NCBI GenBank assembly: GCA_009760855.2
Contig: WPIO01000062.1
Location: forward strand, 1,088,001-1,152,000
Source of the DNA: Cristatella mucedo
Taxonomy: Eukaryota > Bryozoa > Phylactolaemata > Cristatellidae
Reading direction: 5' to 3'
DNA: 64,000 nucleotides
Shown here: positions 13,191-26,424 of the stretch, one piece after another
How positions within the stretch are numbered: position 1 is the stretch's first letter
Layout of the letters: every line of letters begins with the position of its first letter
The notes under the pieces: model-generated
The model's input: only the letters and a program-made list of their open reading frames with translations
Databases searched by the model: none
What the model was told of the DNA's origin: nothing
Translations under genes and position numbers: made by a program

Positions 13191-13720
13191 AGGTCGTATC
13201 ACTCACTCTTAGGCTCCTTCGTTCTCTTGCTTCAGTGCACCTATTCGAGCTACTTTTCAATCAGGCCGAGCATTGTACCCCCTTTCTGTTGACTCAAGCC
13301 AGCTGTGCCCCCGAACCAACCTCAAATCCTTCGGAGACGACGGCTTTAGTTTCTACACTCTCAAAGCCTGGAACTCATCTCACGACTGACTTCCCCACAT
13401 CCCCTGAGTTAAAAAATAAAATAAAAATGAAGCTACAAACGCACCTGACCCTCACAGTATTTTCTGGGTGCGTGATAATTGTTCTCTGCGTGCTTTCTTT
13501 CGCATTCTTACACTGAGGACTCGTCAATAACCAATAACCAAGCGTCTCTTGACGTAAAGAATATAGAAGAAGAATATATAGTAAAGAACATAGAAAAATA
13601 TTTAGTTTTCCTCTGGTACTATGCAATCGTCTTGTTACTAATGCTATTATTTTTAGGCCGTTTAAGTAAAGACAATCCTCTGTCAAACGGCGGTTTTAAC
13701 AGATTGAGTACGGTAAAGTG
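13191..13720 (+). pseudogene. CR1/L2-like LINE C-terminal fragment
   Basis: Reads IDFKVVSLTLRLLRSLASVH and then FELLFNQAEH with the usual LPTTFKxxLKTHL end converted to ELKNKIKMKLQTHL. 3' region runs to about 13,720. Right copy at 60,265-60,360 and 60,500-60,775 is interrupted by a LINE-E tail. Confidence 0.6.
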
Positions 13721-14402
13721 CTAAACGATACAATCGAGTCTTTGCCCGACGATCATTCCTTTCTCACGATGACCCTAGATGCTGAAATGCTGGCCGCCGC
13801 TAATCAATGTATATTAAGGAAGTCATAAAATACAAGAGGCAAAAGGCTGTTATTTGAATATGACTATTATAAAGCAGATACTTCATAATCTAATGCTGAA
13901 GTCGTATTTATGCATCAATAATGTGCCGCCACTTCCCGGTCGCTCCCACACTGCTGCAGCCGCCGGTCCCGTCAGGTCTGCCCTGCAGCGGGTAGGGGGG
14001 GGGATTGATTAGCCGGCGGCCCTTTAGCCGGCGGCCATTAGCTGGCGCTCAGGATCGATCGGCCGTCGCCGGAAGCAATGCTCGGGGTCCGGGGGGGGGG
14101 TGCCCACGGTCCCCTGGGACAACTCGCTATCGCTCCAGCTAGTGCGAACCTGTGCCCTCGGCGAAATAATAATAAATAACAAAGGCTTTGCTTCGGCATC
14201 CCATGAGAACTAAATCTCTCTCCAAAGGAGGCTTTATTTTTGACCTAGGAAAACGAAATGGCACGAATCAGTCGCAGCTGCTTTCAGCGCGAAGGTCAAT
14301 ACGTCCTGAGCCAGTGCGCAAGCGCTGCACGCAAGCGAGCTACACGTCGGCAGCCGTATGCCTACTTGCCTACTGAGGCGAATGCCCATTTAGCCTTCAC
14401 TG
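13721..14402. repeat. Left copy of the flanking duplication, no gene seen
   Basis: Colinear with 60,775-61,770 and GC-rich around 13,930-14,150, with runs of G. The right copy has gained a SINE (60,828-60,985) and a LINE tail (61,365-61,560). Confidence 0.5.
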
Positions 14403-14406
14403 CCAA

Positions 14407-14558
14407 GCTGGTTTAGCCATGCGGTTAAGGTGCTCGCCCCGACCAAGGTTTGACTGAGGTCGTGGGCTCGAGCCCCGAGGCATATGTGAAGCGCCTGAAT
14501 AGTGATTAGGTTCTCTTGGGGCGCTATACAAATGAATTTTATTTATTTATTTATTTCA
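14407..14558 (+). mobile_element. tRNA-like SINE, family B
   Basis: GTTAAGGTGCTCGCCCCGAC head, B-box-like GGGCTCGAGCCCC at about 14,464, a 3' hairpin AAGCGCCTGAATAG...CTCTTGGGGCGCTATACAAAT resembling the LINE tail, and a (TTTA)n tail. Confidence 0.7.
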
Positions 14559-15917
<1,359 letters not shown>

Positions 15918-18140
15918 TATTAAACCACAAGCAAACTATTAATCACAGCATCTCCTAAAATTGGCTCAACAATAAATTGCTTAAATGAACTAACTCTTTA
16001 CAGTCCCGAATATTTAGTTGAATGCAAGCCAAAATATCGCCAAGCGATTACACTAAAATTCTCGAATCTTAAGAAATTACTCTGATAAGAGCGTGCAGAT
16101 ATGAACTTGAAATGGAAAAATAAATATTCATGCTATATCAATGTTCAATTCAGTATGGCCAACGAGTAATAATAATAATAGGCCGTTTATGTAACTCTCT
16201 AAGATAATTTGTAATGCCCTAAAAGAATTTTAATTCTATTCAAGAGTTTTATAACTCACTGCAAGACAATCGGTATCGTAAGTTTAGTGACATGTACTTT
16301 ATCAAGCATTCAAGAGCATGCAAGTATCACACTCAGGCCGGCATGCTAAAGTAAACAGGAATGCACCCATGGCCACCGGTTAGTGAGACTAGTGGCTAGT
16401 AACATGCACTGAATCATTCATGAGCACGCACGCAAAGCGCATCAGATCGAATAAAAAACAATGTCACTAGGGCAAAGGGAAAGCTGACTGGAAAAGATGC
16501 GTCCTGAATGATTAGTAATGTAGACGATATTTCTACGTAGCATTGCCGGCTTTACGACTTAAGCGCGAGGCGAGCACATTTTGTCCAGCAGCTTTGTTTT
16601 CTTTGTTGATCAGTGCAAGCGCGAGTCAAAGCGGCCAATGCTTCTCTGCTGCTATATAGAAATGAAGCTGCTAAACCACGCGACATTTAATTCACCTTTC
16701 GATTGCCACCGGGCGCCCACCGCGAGCGTATTCCTTCCTAGGCACGCTGGTAATAATAGCCCTGCCACATGACGGCCCCCGGCAGAATAATTTCGCGCAC
16801 GAGCGCGCTCGCAGAGAGCGTGCCGGGAGTATCGCGCTTCGTCGAGCGGGTTGCCCGCTAGCCTGGGACGTTGGCAGCGCCTGCATCGGCAGCGCGCGCG
16901 CGTCGTCGTCGTCGCTCGGGCTGTTTCCAATATTTTCTCCTGCGGCCGCCTTGTCGCAGCCTGCTCGCACAGAAAGTAGGTCGATGACGACGACGACGAA
17001 GAAGAAGAAGAACCTCGCGAGGTCCGCGGCCGCGGAGCGAGCGATAATTGGCCGACGAGTAGCCGGGTGAGTAGTCCAGCCGGCGGCGGCGTCCAGTGTC
17101 CAGCAAAGTCGAGCCCGTTTGCGAGGAGGGCGCCAAGTGGCACTAGCGAGAAGAGCGAGATCGTCGCACTTCTTCTACAGCAGCAGCCGCAATGGCGGCC
17201 GCGGCTGCGGCTGCGCAAGCAGACGGCGTCCTCGACGACTCAACTGCGCCAAGAGCGTCCGCTGGGAGCGAAGCGGCCAGCGGAGGAACGAGGCTACTGG
17301 CTGACATAGTAGTTGGAAAAGTTCTAGTTCCCGGTGGAGAGCGGCAGGTCGGTCGGGCAGCACGCGGTCGTCCAGATGGCGGCCGGAATGCACGGTATGC
17401 ACGAAATGCCGGTAGCACTGTTGGGACAGGGGGGGTGGTGATGACCGGCCGGTGCAGGTAGCGATTGGCTAATGTTCGGAGCACGCGGCGGTGCAAGCAG
17501 CGCTCGGCCTACTTTTCGGAGTCCCGAGTCTTGGCGCCCTTTCGCGTGAGCGCGGCGCGCGCGCTTCCGGGGGAAGGAGCGAGGTGCCAGGTCGGAGAGC
17601 CGCGCGCCGCCGCCGGGCGGGTGAGCGGCTCACCAGACGGGTACAGTTACCTCACCACCGAGGCCTCGCCTCGGCCGCTCGCTCCGCCCGCGGTCAAGGG
17701 ACCGCGAGCGAAGCGGAGCGGCGGCGGCGGAGTGACTAGAGATCCAAGTCGCGCCGCTCACCAGCCGTAGGCTCGTCGTGCTCAATTTAAAGCCGACGCA
17801 AGTACCGACTGAACTGCAGAGGGAGCCACTAGGATGAGCGAAGCCGCGACTACTTTACCAGCGAACCGCTGCTGGCCGCCATTACCTACCGAAAGCGACG
17901 ACTTGCAATGCGGTGTAAACGTGCGCTAAATTCGGTCAAGCCACCGCGGGCAGTATCATCTCAACTGACTAGGAAAGTGAATATACCTTATTCCGCCGTC
18001 TCCGAAACGCCTTTTAGCGGCAGAAGAGCCCTTACCGTAACGAAAGCCGCTTAGGCTTAGAGTGAGCTATTGAAAGCTCTCCTGTGTAACATCCATCTAG
18101 TCTCTGTGGCTTTGTGGCGTGGCAGACGGGAATATAGTAC
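15918..18140. repeat. Near-identical island of the flanking duplication (left copy)
   Basis: Matches 61,988-64,000. From about 16,260 to 16,770 the two copies are almost identical, far closer than the rest of the block. It includes an antisense LINE-like 3' UTR with (TAA)n (16,164-16,540), a CpG island (16,780-17,770) and a LINE-E tail (18,005-18,140). The right copy lacks about 210 bp (17,480-17,690). Confidence 0.7.
17192..17461 (+). other. Conserved open frame in CpG island, possible first exon
   Basis: ATG followed by an alanine run, then QADGVLDDSTAPRA. The matching right frame (63,241-63,447) keeps the same reading for about 65 codons with only in-frame length changes in the alanine run and one 6-bp insertion. 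The start loosely recalls opsin exon 1 (MAAAAAEASVELPDDS) but no transmembrane segment follows. A promoter island with chance frames is the main alternative. Confidence 0.25.
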
Positions 18141-18344
18141 ATTACATTCTCAGCTTCCAGCCCGCTGAGAGCTTATAATAAAGAAGTGACCGCTGCAAAT
18201 CTTAAAACCCTTAAGTTATATCACGAAATAGGAGCGCCTTGCTATTGGGCTAAGGCGCTGGGCCTATACTGTTCCCGATTTCACTGTTTTGAGCGGCGAG
18301 ACCCAACATTGTTCGCCTAGCGGCGAGCACGCACAGACAGGAAG

Positions 18345-19310
18345 CAGTTTTAAAATAATAACGAGACATCTGCGAAGACCCCTAGGACTACTAAATCTCT
18401 TTCTTAGCACTTCACCTTTTCTGTATAAAAAGCGTGTCTGCAGAGTTTGAGATAGCAGCCACAGGGTCAGCAGTAAGCGCACAAAGGAGAATTAATGCAA
18501 ACTCAAGCAAGTGCTGTTAAGAGCAGGTGCGCGTTTAGCTTCTTTTTGAATGTCATCACGTCAATAGGTCAGTCGCGGAGTCAGTCGGGAGAGAACTCGT
18601 GACAGGAAGAATAAGCTCGACTGAATAGAGCGAGAGAGGAGGGACCTAAAAGTGAGGGAAAAGACCTAAAAGTCGAAACGGTGCTTGATCGAAAGGCAGT
18701 GCATGTCGGTGGAAAGTGGTGCAATGCATTGCAATTTCCCAACGTTTATGAGAAGCGACCCCAGCTGCAGAGTTGCTCACCAACGCCTCAGGCGCCTTAC
18801 TGCAGAGACCAGCGAGGCTGTGGGTTGTGAGTTGCACAAATGCACAACCTGTGTGTTTTGCATATGTCCAGAGGGAATGTCAAACATACGTGGACAAACT
18901 TTGATTTGGTGTCACAGTCTAAGCAGGCCTGAATTTTGTAATGTGACTCAGCTGAAAGTAGGCATACTGAACCTTGTAGCAGATATGGTTGTCTATTGAA
19001 AGTTCTCTTTGGAGCAGGACACCCAGTTTCTTGCTGATGCCACAGGAGATGTGCTGTGGCCGAGGCCAATTAGTGCCAAGTGTTTTCCCATGTATGAGAA
19101 GTACTACTTTTGACCGTAGCAAGTGAGTTGGTTTAATTGTCATTTATTTGAGAATTTAAAGTTGTTCGCCATCCAAGTGCGAAAGTTAGCAATGCATGCT
19201 GCAAGGGAGAGAGTTTGAAACGCTGGAAGGCTGGGAGGGATCATAGCACAAGTGCAGCTGCGTGTCGTCTGCATAGAAATGAAAGCCTAGTTCCATGTGA
19301 TACTAACGGC
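18345..19310 (-). pseudogene. Decayed CR1/L2-like LINE, reverse orientation
   Basis: AATAATAA tail near 18,353, degraded hairpin, 3' UTR, then antisense C-terminal and palm-proximal sequence (complement of FHFYADD region at about 19,262-19,300, seen as gtcgtctgcatagaaatgaa). Heavily broken. Confidence 0.65.
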
Positions 19311-21110
19311 TCACTGGATGCCTGGACATGCACGCGGTCTCTAAGCTCTGAAATCTCTTACTGAGTTATGAAAAACTAATGTAGATTACCGCTAGTGATT
19401 CCCTGACGAGATAACAAGCGCTCAATACTGACTTTATAATCGATGAGAATAAAAGCCGCCAACACATCCAGCAGAAATGGCATGAGATTATACCTAAAAA
19501 TTATATCTTGCATTCGCAGCAGTTCTGATTAGTAGAGTTATAATGTTTAAAACCTTACATAAAGTGACTTGCTAGGTTTAATATTTTATAGAGTAACAGG
19601 TTTTCTGCTATGCAAGTAGTTACTGAATCTTTGATAATAACGGCAGGAGGAAAAGTGTACGGGAATTTTTTATCTTTTCAGATCTACTGTTGACTTCCTA
19701 ATTAGCAGCCTTATGACGATTACTTGTAATGATGCAGGGACAAGTACAGACTTTAAGTATATATTTATTTTATTAACTAAAAAGCAGACAATTAAGACAC
19801 CCAAAAGAAGACAGTAGGCACGGGTCGGGAGGACTCGTAGTCTTTTCCAGCTGGGAGATGAATTTAGGGATGAGGTCAGCTTGGTCAATTCTGAAAGCGC
19901 GTTTTTGGTAAACTAGAATACTGGTGGTCTCTTTAATACTGTTGTTAAAGAGTCCAATAGATCTGTACTCATAGGTCTTAGCGTTGGGTAAGTTGCTCGA
20001 ATTTCACGTATTAGGTAGTAGGTTTGAGTATTGTAGAAGCGAAATTCTTCGTTGCCCGCTTCGAGCGGAGACTCTGAGACTCTGAGGCCAGCTATATGAA
20101 TGAAGCTTTTGAATCGGACAATCTTAACTGTTTAACTTGGGGATGAGACGTCTGTTGATGTAGTGACATCGGCAAAGTTTTAGATTGTGAATCTGCCATT
20201 CAACCAGGATCTTAAAGAAGCTATACTTAACCTCGGTTAGTATGGCTTGTAAATCTTAAATACCCCGTGCATGGCAGTATCTCATTTTCGGTTTCGCTTT
20301 CAAGCTTGCGCTTGGTCACTATGGCTAGTTTAAGGCCTGCAATAATTGACGAAGTATCTATGAGAGAGCGTACATAGATAGTGGCTAGTCAGCAGAGCAA
20401 ACTCATCCGGACAAGTGTCCTGTGGATTCCACAAGTGAGGGCAGGTCGAGTGAATAATCGGACAGAAGGTGTGAAGAGTATATTTTTTAGAGGAAAGCAT
20501 CAACAACAAATGAGACAGATGATTTTTCATTCCAAAGAGGGCGGATTCTGCACAGAGATTAGAGCCGGACGTCAATACTAAGAGTTGAAAGCATACAATT
20601 TAAGGAGAATATTTGATCAAGAGTGTGACCTTTTACTTTGAGCAGGGCCACGTGCATAAGCCACGAGTAGAAATGAATAAGCCAATTTACGAAGTTTAGG
20701 ACATAAATTATCGGTTAGGTCATTAAAATAAACGCCAAAATCATCTAGTCCGGAAGGGATGATTTCTGGAACACATAATATCGAAAGGAGATAAGAAAAT
20801 CAAAGTAAAGGAAGACTTGGTGCCGAGCAAAATATTACAGCTACAATCGACAGCTTACTGTTGAAAGGACGAAATACAAATGATTAAAAAGACTGCTTAC
20901 TGAAGACTGCAAACGGCTTACAATTTGAGGGAAGAGCAAGCAATAACGGCTTACGGCCACTTTTTCTTTAACCTCTGGGTATAAAAGAAGAGCCTGTTGG
21001 TACGGTGTCGGTTATAGTATTACAGTTAGTCGATTTCAGCAACTTGATATTTATTTCGTAAAAACAGCATGGTATCGTCAACTTAAAGGCATATTAGTAC
21101 CGCGAATAGA
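19311..21110 (-). pseudogene. Probable decayed LINE 5' part (endonuclease side), reverse orientation
   Basis: Antisense sequence around 20,700-20,850 resembles the endonuclease core (a complement reading LDDFGVYFNDL) and matches the left LINE-E remnant at 11,820-12,060. No intact frame. The 19,311-20,300 part is weakly supported. Confidence 0.4.
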
Positions 21111-22339
21111 CACGATTTAGCTGCCCCTGATACAGTCCGCATTGAAATCATGGTCACACATGTCTACTTCCGCTTTGAAATACTTTTCTCACTTCAATTC
21201 CCTCTTCGTTCCCCAATGACTCGAGAATGTTGGTGTTCAGTCATATTTGTCAAATGCTCTATCCCTTGAGTTAAAAATAGCCCACTATTAGTTGCATTTA
21301 AAGTAGGTGGAACATAAATTCACCATTCAACATCCTACATATCCAGCTATGAACCAGAATGCACCAGAATACACCAGAAGCGCAAGCTCCTGCTCTGATC
21401 CTGCAGCAGCTGGTTAAAGGTTCGGAGTTTCGCGGCTGTTGCTGCCGAATGCTGCAATCTCTGTGCAGGCGCCGTCGCGCACACATTTCGAGATGCGTTC
21501 GTCCTCTAGCATGGCAGAGGGAACTATCCACACAGCCGCGCCATCGAGGGGCTCCCAATCGGCACGAACGTCCGCCATCACTAAAGCTATCAACGTTAGC
21601 CTAGTCTAGGGGGCAGGGAGCGGTGGTAACATATACTCTTCAATGGACGTAAATCAAAATATTTTCTGGTAAAGCAGCATCGTCAAGTCATCGAACTCAT
21701 TCGCTAATTACTTGCTTCTCCCTCCTAAGTTTCAATAGAGCTGCAATGAATTTCTATTTTTTTTTTAAATTAAATACTTTTAATAATTAGGTAACGTGTA
21801 CATAACTATTTGGGAAATATCTAAGACATTTGTTTTCAAAATTGTTGCATGTAGTGTTTGCCGAGTCTTCGAGTCGTCCTCTCCTCTGGCTCGAGGCTGA
21901 AGGCCAAACGGCGGCAAGGTCGCCTTTACCCAAGACAAATTACCCCGCACCGCCTCGTGCGGCCCACAATCGCATCTCTAATGCACATCTTCCGGAAGAG
22001 CTTCCGATGGCTCCCTCGTATCATTATCAAAGACGTCAGGTCATCCGAATCTTTCAAGTCTGGGTAATTTGAATTTTAACGTAACCATGTTATGGGTTAA
22101 ACTCATTTATTTCTCTGATTTCTATCCAAATGTCTTATTATTATTTTCGAATAATGTCTTATGTTTGGGAGCCCGAGCGCGAACAACCCAAGTGCCTATG
22201 GCGACGGAGACTGCGCTGTCTCTATCATCTATCTTCGGCCAGGACCGCCAAAGACACCTGCACCCGGGGGCAGCAGTTGATTTAAAATCGCCTTTTTCAG
22301 GGCTAGTCGCCAGACCCCGAACGTCGCCGCCATTCGAAA
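21111..22339. other. No recognisable gene
   Basis: Only short frames on both strands, none recognised. AT-rich between 21,720 and 21,850. It is the last stretch before the opsin CpG island. Confidence 0.4.
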
Positions 22340-23128
22340 GGGCCGCGGCGGTGACTCGTCTCTCGACCGTGGCGTTCTGCGGCTGCACTGACTCGGCTGC
22401 TCACGCTTCTTCGGTCAAAGCTCGCCTGCCTTTGAGTGCTGAGCACCGCCAGGCGCCACTGCGCCAAGAGCGTCCGCTGGGAGCGAAGCGGCCAGCGGAG
22501 GAACGAGGCTACTGGCTGACATAGTAGTTGGAAAAGTTCTAGTTCCCGGCGGAGAGCGGCAGGTCGGTCGGGCAGCACGCGGTCGTCCAGATGGCGGCCG
22601 GAATGCACGGTATGCACGAAATGCCGGTAGCACTGTTGGGACGGGGGGGGGGTGGTGATGACCGGCCGGTGCAGGTAGCGATTGGCTAATGTTCGGAGCA
22701 CGCGGCGGTGCAAGCAGCGCTCGGCCTACTTTTCGGAGTCCCGAGTCTTGGCGCCCTTTCGCGTGAGCGCGGCGCGCGCGCTTCCGGGGGAAGGAGCGAG
22801 GTGCCAGGTCGGAGAGCCGCGCGCCGCCGCCGGGCGGGTGAGCGGCTCACCAGACGGGTACAGTTACCTCACCACCGAGGCCTCGCCTCGGCCGCTCGCT
22901 CCGCCCGCGGTCAAGGAACCGCGGGCTGAGCGGAGCAGTGGCGGAGTGACTAGAGATCCAAGTCGCACAGCTCACCAGCCGTAGGCTCGTCTTGCTCTAA
23001 TTAAGGGCCGCGGCGGTGACTCGTCTCTCGACCGTGGCGTTCTGCGGCTGCACTGACTCGGCTGCTCCAGCTTCTTCGGTCAGAGCTCGCCTGCCTTTGA
23101 GCGCTGAGCACCGCCAGGCGCGAAGACG
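22340..23128 (+). promoter_or_regulatory. CpG-rich 5' region of the opsin with a nested duplication
   Basis: GC- and CpG-rich sequence immediately upstream of the opsin start. A segment of about 115 bp (22,341-22,456) containing cgtggcgttctgcggctg is repeated almost exactly at 23,006-23,120, directly before the ATG. Between the two copies lies about 545 bp (22,459-23,000) nearly identical to 17,242-17,790. No convincing TATA box is seen; a dispersed CpG-type promoter is inferred. Confidence 0.45.
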
Positions 23129-23336
23129 ATGAAGATGGCGGCCGCCGCCGCCGAAGCCTCGGTGGAGCTTCCGGACGACTCGGCGAACGATGCAGTCGTC
23201 GCGGTTGCAGCGAATCTCACAGTCCCTTTTCTCCCAGCCGCTCAGTGGCCGAGCGAGCGGAGCGATGCAGTGAGGTTCTCGTCCCGACTCAGTCCCGCCG
23301 TCAGCACCATTCTCGGATCGTACCTAACAGCCATAG
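23129..23336 (+). CDS. Opsin exon 1 (extracellular N-terminus and first half of TM1)
   Basis: 208 nt from ATG, ending in phase 1 (one base, G, of codon 70) at a donor reading gtgagc. It encodes an alanine-rich start, an NLT glycosylation site and the outer half of TM1 ending in YLTAIG. The next base pair of either exon 2 completes a glycine codon. The start sits 22 bp after an in-frame TGA. The second methionine (codon 3) is a possible alternative start with a better context. It lies in a CpG-rich island that probably contains the promoter. Confidence 0.85.
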
Positions 23337-26300
23337 GTGAGCTTCCGGCGCGCCGATGAGATTCGTTCGTCCGCTCCTTCGATTCGCCGTCTCTCGTGAC
23401 AGCTCTTGCGAAACAGCTCCCTCCAAGAGGTGCAGCAACCGGCGCGGCGCTTCCGGCTTTTTCCGAGATTAAGTTTTCTTTGGGCGCTATAGAAATTGAT
23501 TATATAAGAATTATATAACCCGTGACCAGACCGGTGCCTTACACCAGGCGTTCACCACGAGCTTCTTGGCAGCTTTCCGAGCAGCCCCTAGCAGTTGGTG
23601 ATGCATTGGGATGCATGCACGCAGGAGTCGACGGGCTGCCAACAGGCTGCAAAGACTGCGATGGCGGCGGCAGATGGCGGCTTAATTTGCGACCGCACGG
23701 GTGTAGCCTGAGAATGTGTTCCATGGGTACTGGGCCATTTGGAGGCGATAGCCATACCTCGACCTTGCCTATTCTATACGAGCCGCCGTGCGGCCGCAGT
23801 GCGTCTCTTGCACCTAGGGCGACAGGTGGTTGACTTCGGCCCGAAGACGCTCACGCTAGTTGACGCTACGAAACCTGACGAGTCAGAGTAGATGAGTCGC
23901 AGGCGCCATTCGAGCCCCCGAAGCGGCCACTCCGGATCTTCGCTTCCGGTTTTGCGACCGCTCCTCTTTCTAGGAGTTTGCAGCTTGGCAATCAACTCGC
24001 TGAGCACCTCCTCGGCGCTCGGTCGACGGCGACTCCAGCTCAAGCCCGCCGAGCACTTCGTGCTGTGGCTCAACGTCACCGACATTGGCATGGTCGTGTT
24101 CACGTTTCCGTTCGCCATCGCTTCGTTTTTCGCTCGACGGTGGCTGTTTGACGGATCCGGTTCCTCGTCGTCGCAGATCTGCTAAGCGCTGGATTGGATG
24201 CTATGGAGCTTTTGTCTCGGTAGTTTAATACCGAGAGCCCTGGACGGCTAACCTAGAGGTTATTCGATCGTTTTTTCCCACTCAAACTAAACATTTTTGG
24301 CACCCAGTTCCCAGAGCAGATGCCCTCAGATTATTCTGTCTTAAAATTAGAAACGCCTCGCTTTACCAATATCTAGTAGTTCCTTGCGGATAAAAATGAC
24401 CGCAGTATTTGGCCATAAATTCTGTGTCAAGCCAAGCTTCGTATTATTATTACGGGCTTAAAATTCGTACATTGTGGCCGGAGAGCTTTTTAAATTAAAA
24501 GCAAACCGCGACAACCGAAGACCTGGCGCATCATCCAGAAGCAGCAGGCCGTGCGTGTCCCAGCAGGCCAAGTGAGTCCCCTCAGCAGCAGGCCGCTGCG
24601 TTCCCCAGCAGGCCGCCGCCGCCGGCTTGTCCCGCGAACCGCGAGCGGCTGTGGCTACGAGGTAGTTAAGTCGTCGCAACATCTCGCTGCGTCTGCTCTA
24701 CCGTCAGTCGCCGTTAGCGACGAGCTTCACTCGTTCGCAAACTGAGCGGCTTCCCGTGGGGGAGGGAGAATTCTAGGCTTTTGGAGCATATGCACTGAAG
24801 GCACGGTTGTAAAGGATTTGAGCTTAGTTGCATGCAAAGTTAAACGACTCTTGTCAGAAGAGGTGGTAGCAGGATGTGAAACCTGGTTTAGAAGTATCTC
24901 AGATAGGTACGCCGGCACCATAGAAAGGCCTAAAAGTGACAGACAGAATCAATGCGAATAAGCCACTTGATGTTAGCCAGTGCTAGTCGGCGAGAAGAGA
25001 TGTGACGTGGCAGCTCCGACATGTACGACAACCAGCCCTAGCTGAAGAGTTTCGCACCAACTGCGTAAGCGTCTTAGTGCACAGCCGGGGGACCTGCACG
25101 GAGAATTGCCGAAGTTGAAATGCCGGTTTGTCCCAAATGCACGGACTAACTTCGCTGCGGTAATCTCATCTAAGCAGGCCGGAAGTCATTCAGTATTGCG
25201 TAGCTGAAAATGGGTACGTTCAATTGTGAAGCTGACACTGCCATCCAGCGATCACTCATTTTGCTAGCCGAATGCCCATTCCTTGCAGAGGCTACAGGGG
25301 GTGTTCTGGCCGGCCCATTTTGAGGCACAGGCATTCGACTTTCTGGGTTACTAGGATAGCATGTAATTTTATGTAATGTTGAGGCGCCGACATTTGGCTT
25401 AGGCAGCGACATCTGGCTTAGGAGCAATAAAAGTCTCGCGGTTTAAAGATGCGATCCAGAATCGAAAGTGAGGCTGGACGGGTGGGCTGGTTGGGGAGCT
25501 CATTATGCAACGCAAAGGGAATGGCACCTGGTCTGCTGCTACCGCTTACCGCTGGTTCCCATGCCGAACGATCTTCAGCCAGTGGCGTAGCCAGAACTTT
25601 CAGATAGAAGGAAAGCCCTGCCGCCAGTTATAAATACATCGAAAGTCGCTGTCTTTTATTCGACACGTGAGCCTGTGGCTACGCGTAGATTGAAACCATG
25701 CGACGACGATCTCATTGCTCGTTGCATGCTTTCTTCCTTAAACGTACAGCAGCAGACGTCGTCGAGGTAGTGCACCGCCGTCGTCGTTCCAAGGCATGTC
25801 TTGCTTGATAAGTTGTAGCGCGCTGAGCGAGCAGCTCACGTTCGACGCCATTACGCTTCCCGGAGTCACTTATCCTGCCTGGCGGTCGGCGCGCGGGTAG
25901 TCGGTGCTCAGGGGTTTGAGCGAGCAGATGCTGCCTGCACACTATCTCTCTCGCTCGCCACTTCGCCCGTCTAGCCAAAATGGCCGACGCCGAGCCTGCG
26001 GGCGCGGCGCGCGCGTGTGTGGCTCGAGCGACAGCGGCAGTCGCGCCGGTGACGGCTCGAGGCGAGGCGACGGTGCGGCCAGCCAGCGACCGCGGCTCTG
26101 CGCCTAGCGCGTCGACAGCGACGAACGACGAAAATTCAAGAGACGCGCCGCCGCCGCCGCGTCAGGTCGCCAATAGCGAGGCGGTCGATGAGTGAGCGCT
26201 TTGAGCCCGGGCCGCGAGACTGCGACCTGAAGGCGGCGAAGTGCACGGCGGTTAAATAAAGGAAGAAAGGCGCAGCGGCGGCGGCGGCGGGCGGCGGCGG

Positions 26301-26389
26301 CGGGCGACGTATCGGGCTCGTCGGTCGCTCGCCGAGACCGATTAGCCGCCGCCGCCGCAGCCGCCCCCAGTCCCTCTTTTGCCGGCGCG

Positions 26390-26424
<35 letters not shown>

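Noticed and set aside
16652..17218. 188-codon minus frame, and its partner of 170 codons at 62,749-63,261
   Set aside because: Open in both copies, but low-complexity, in a GC-rich island and in the most recently shared sequence, so conservation is not informative. No domain recognised.
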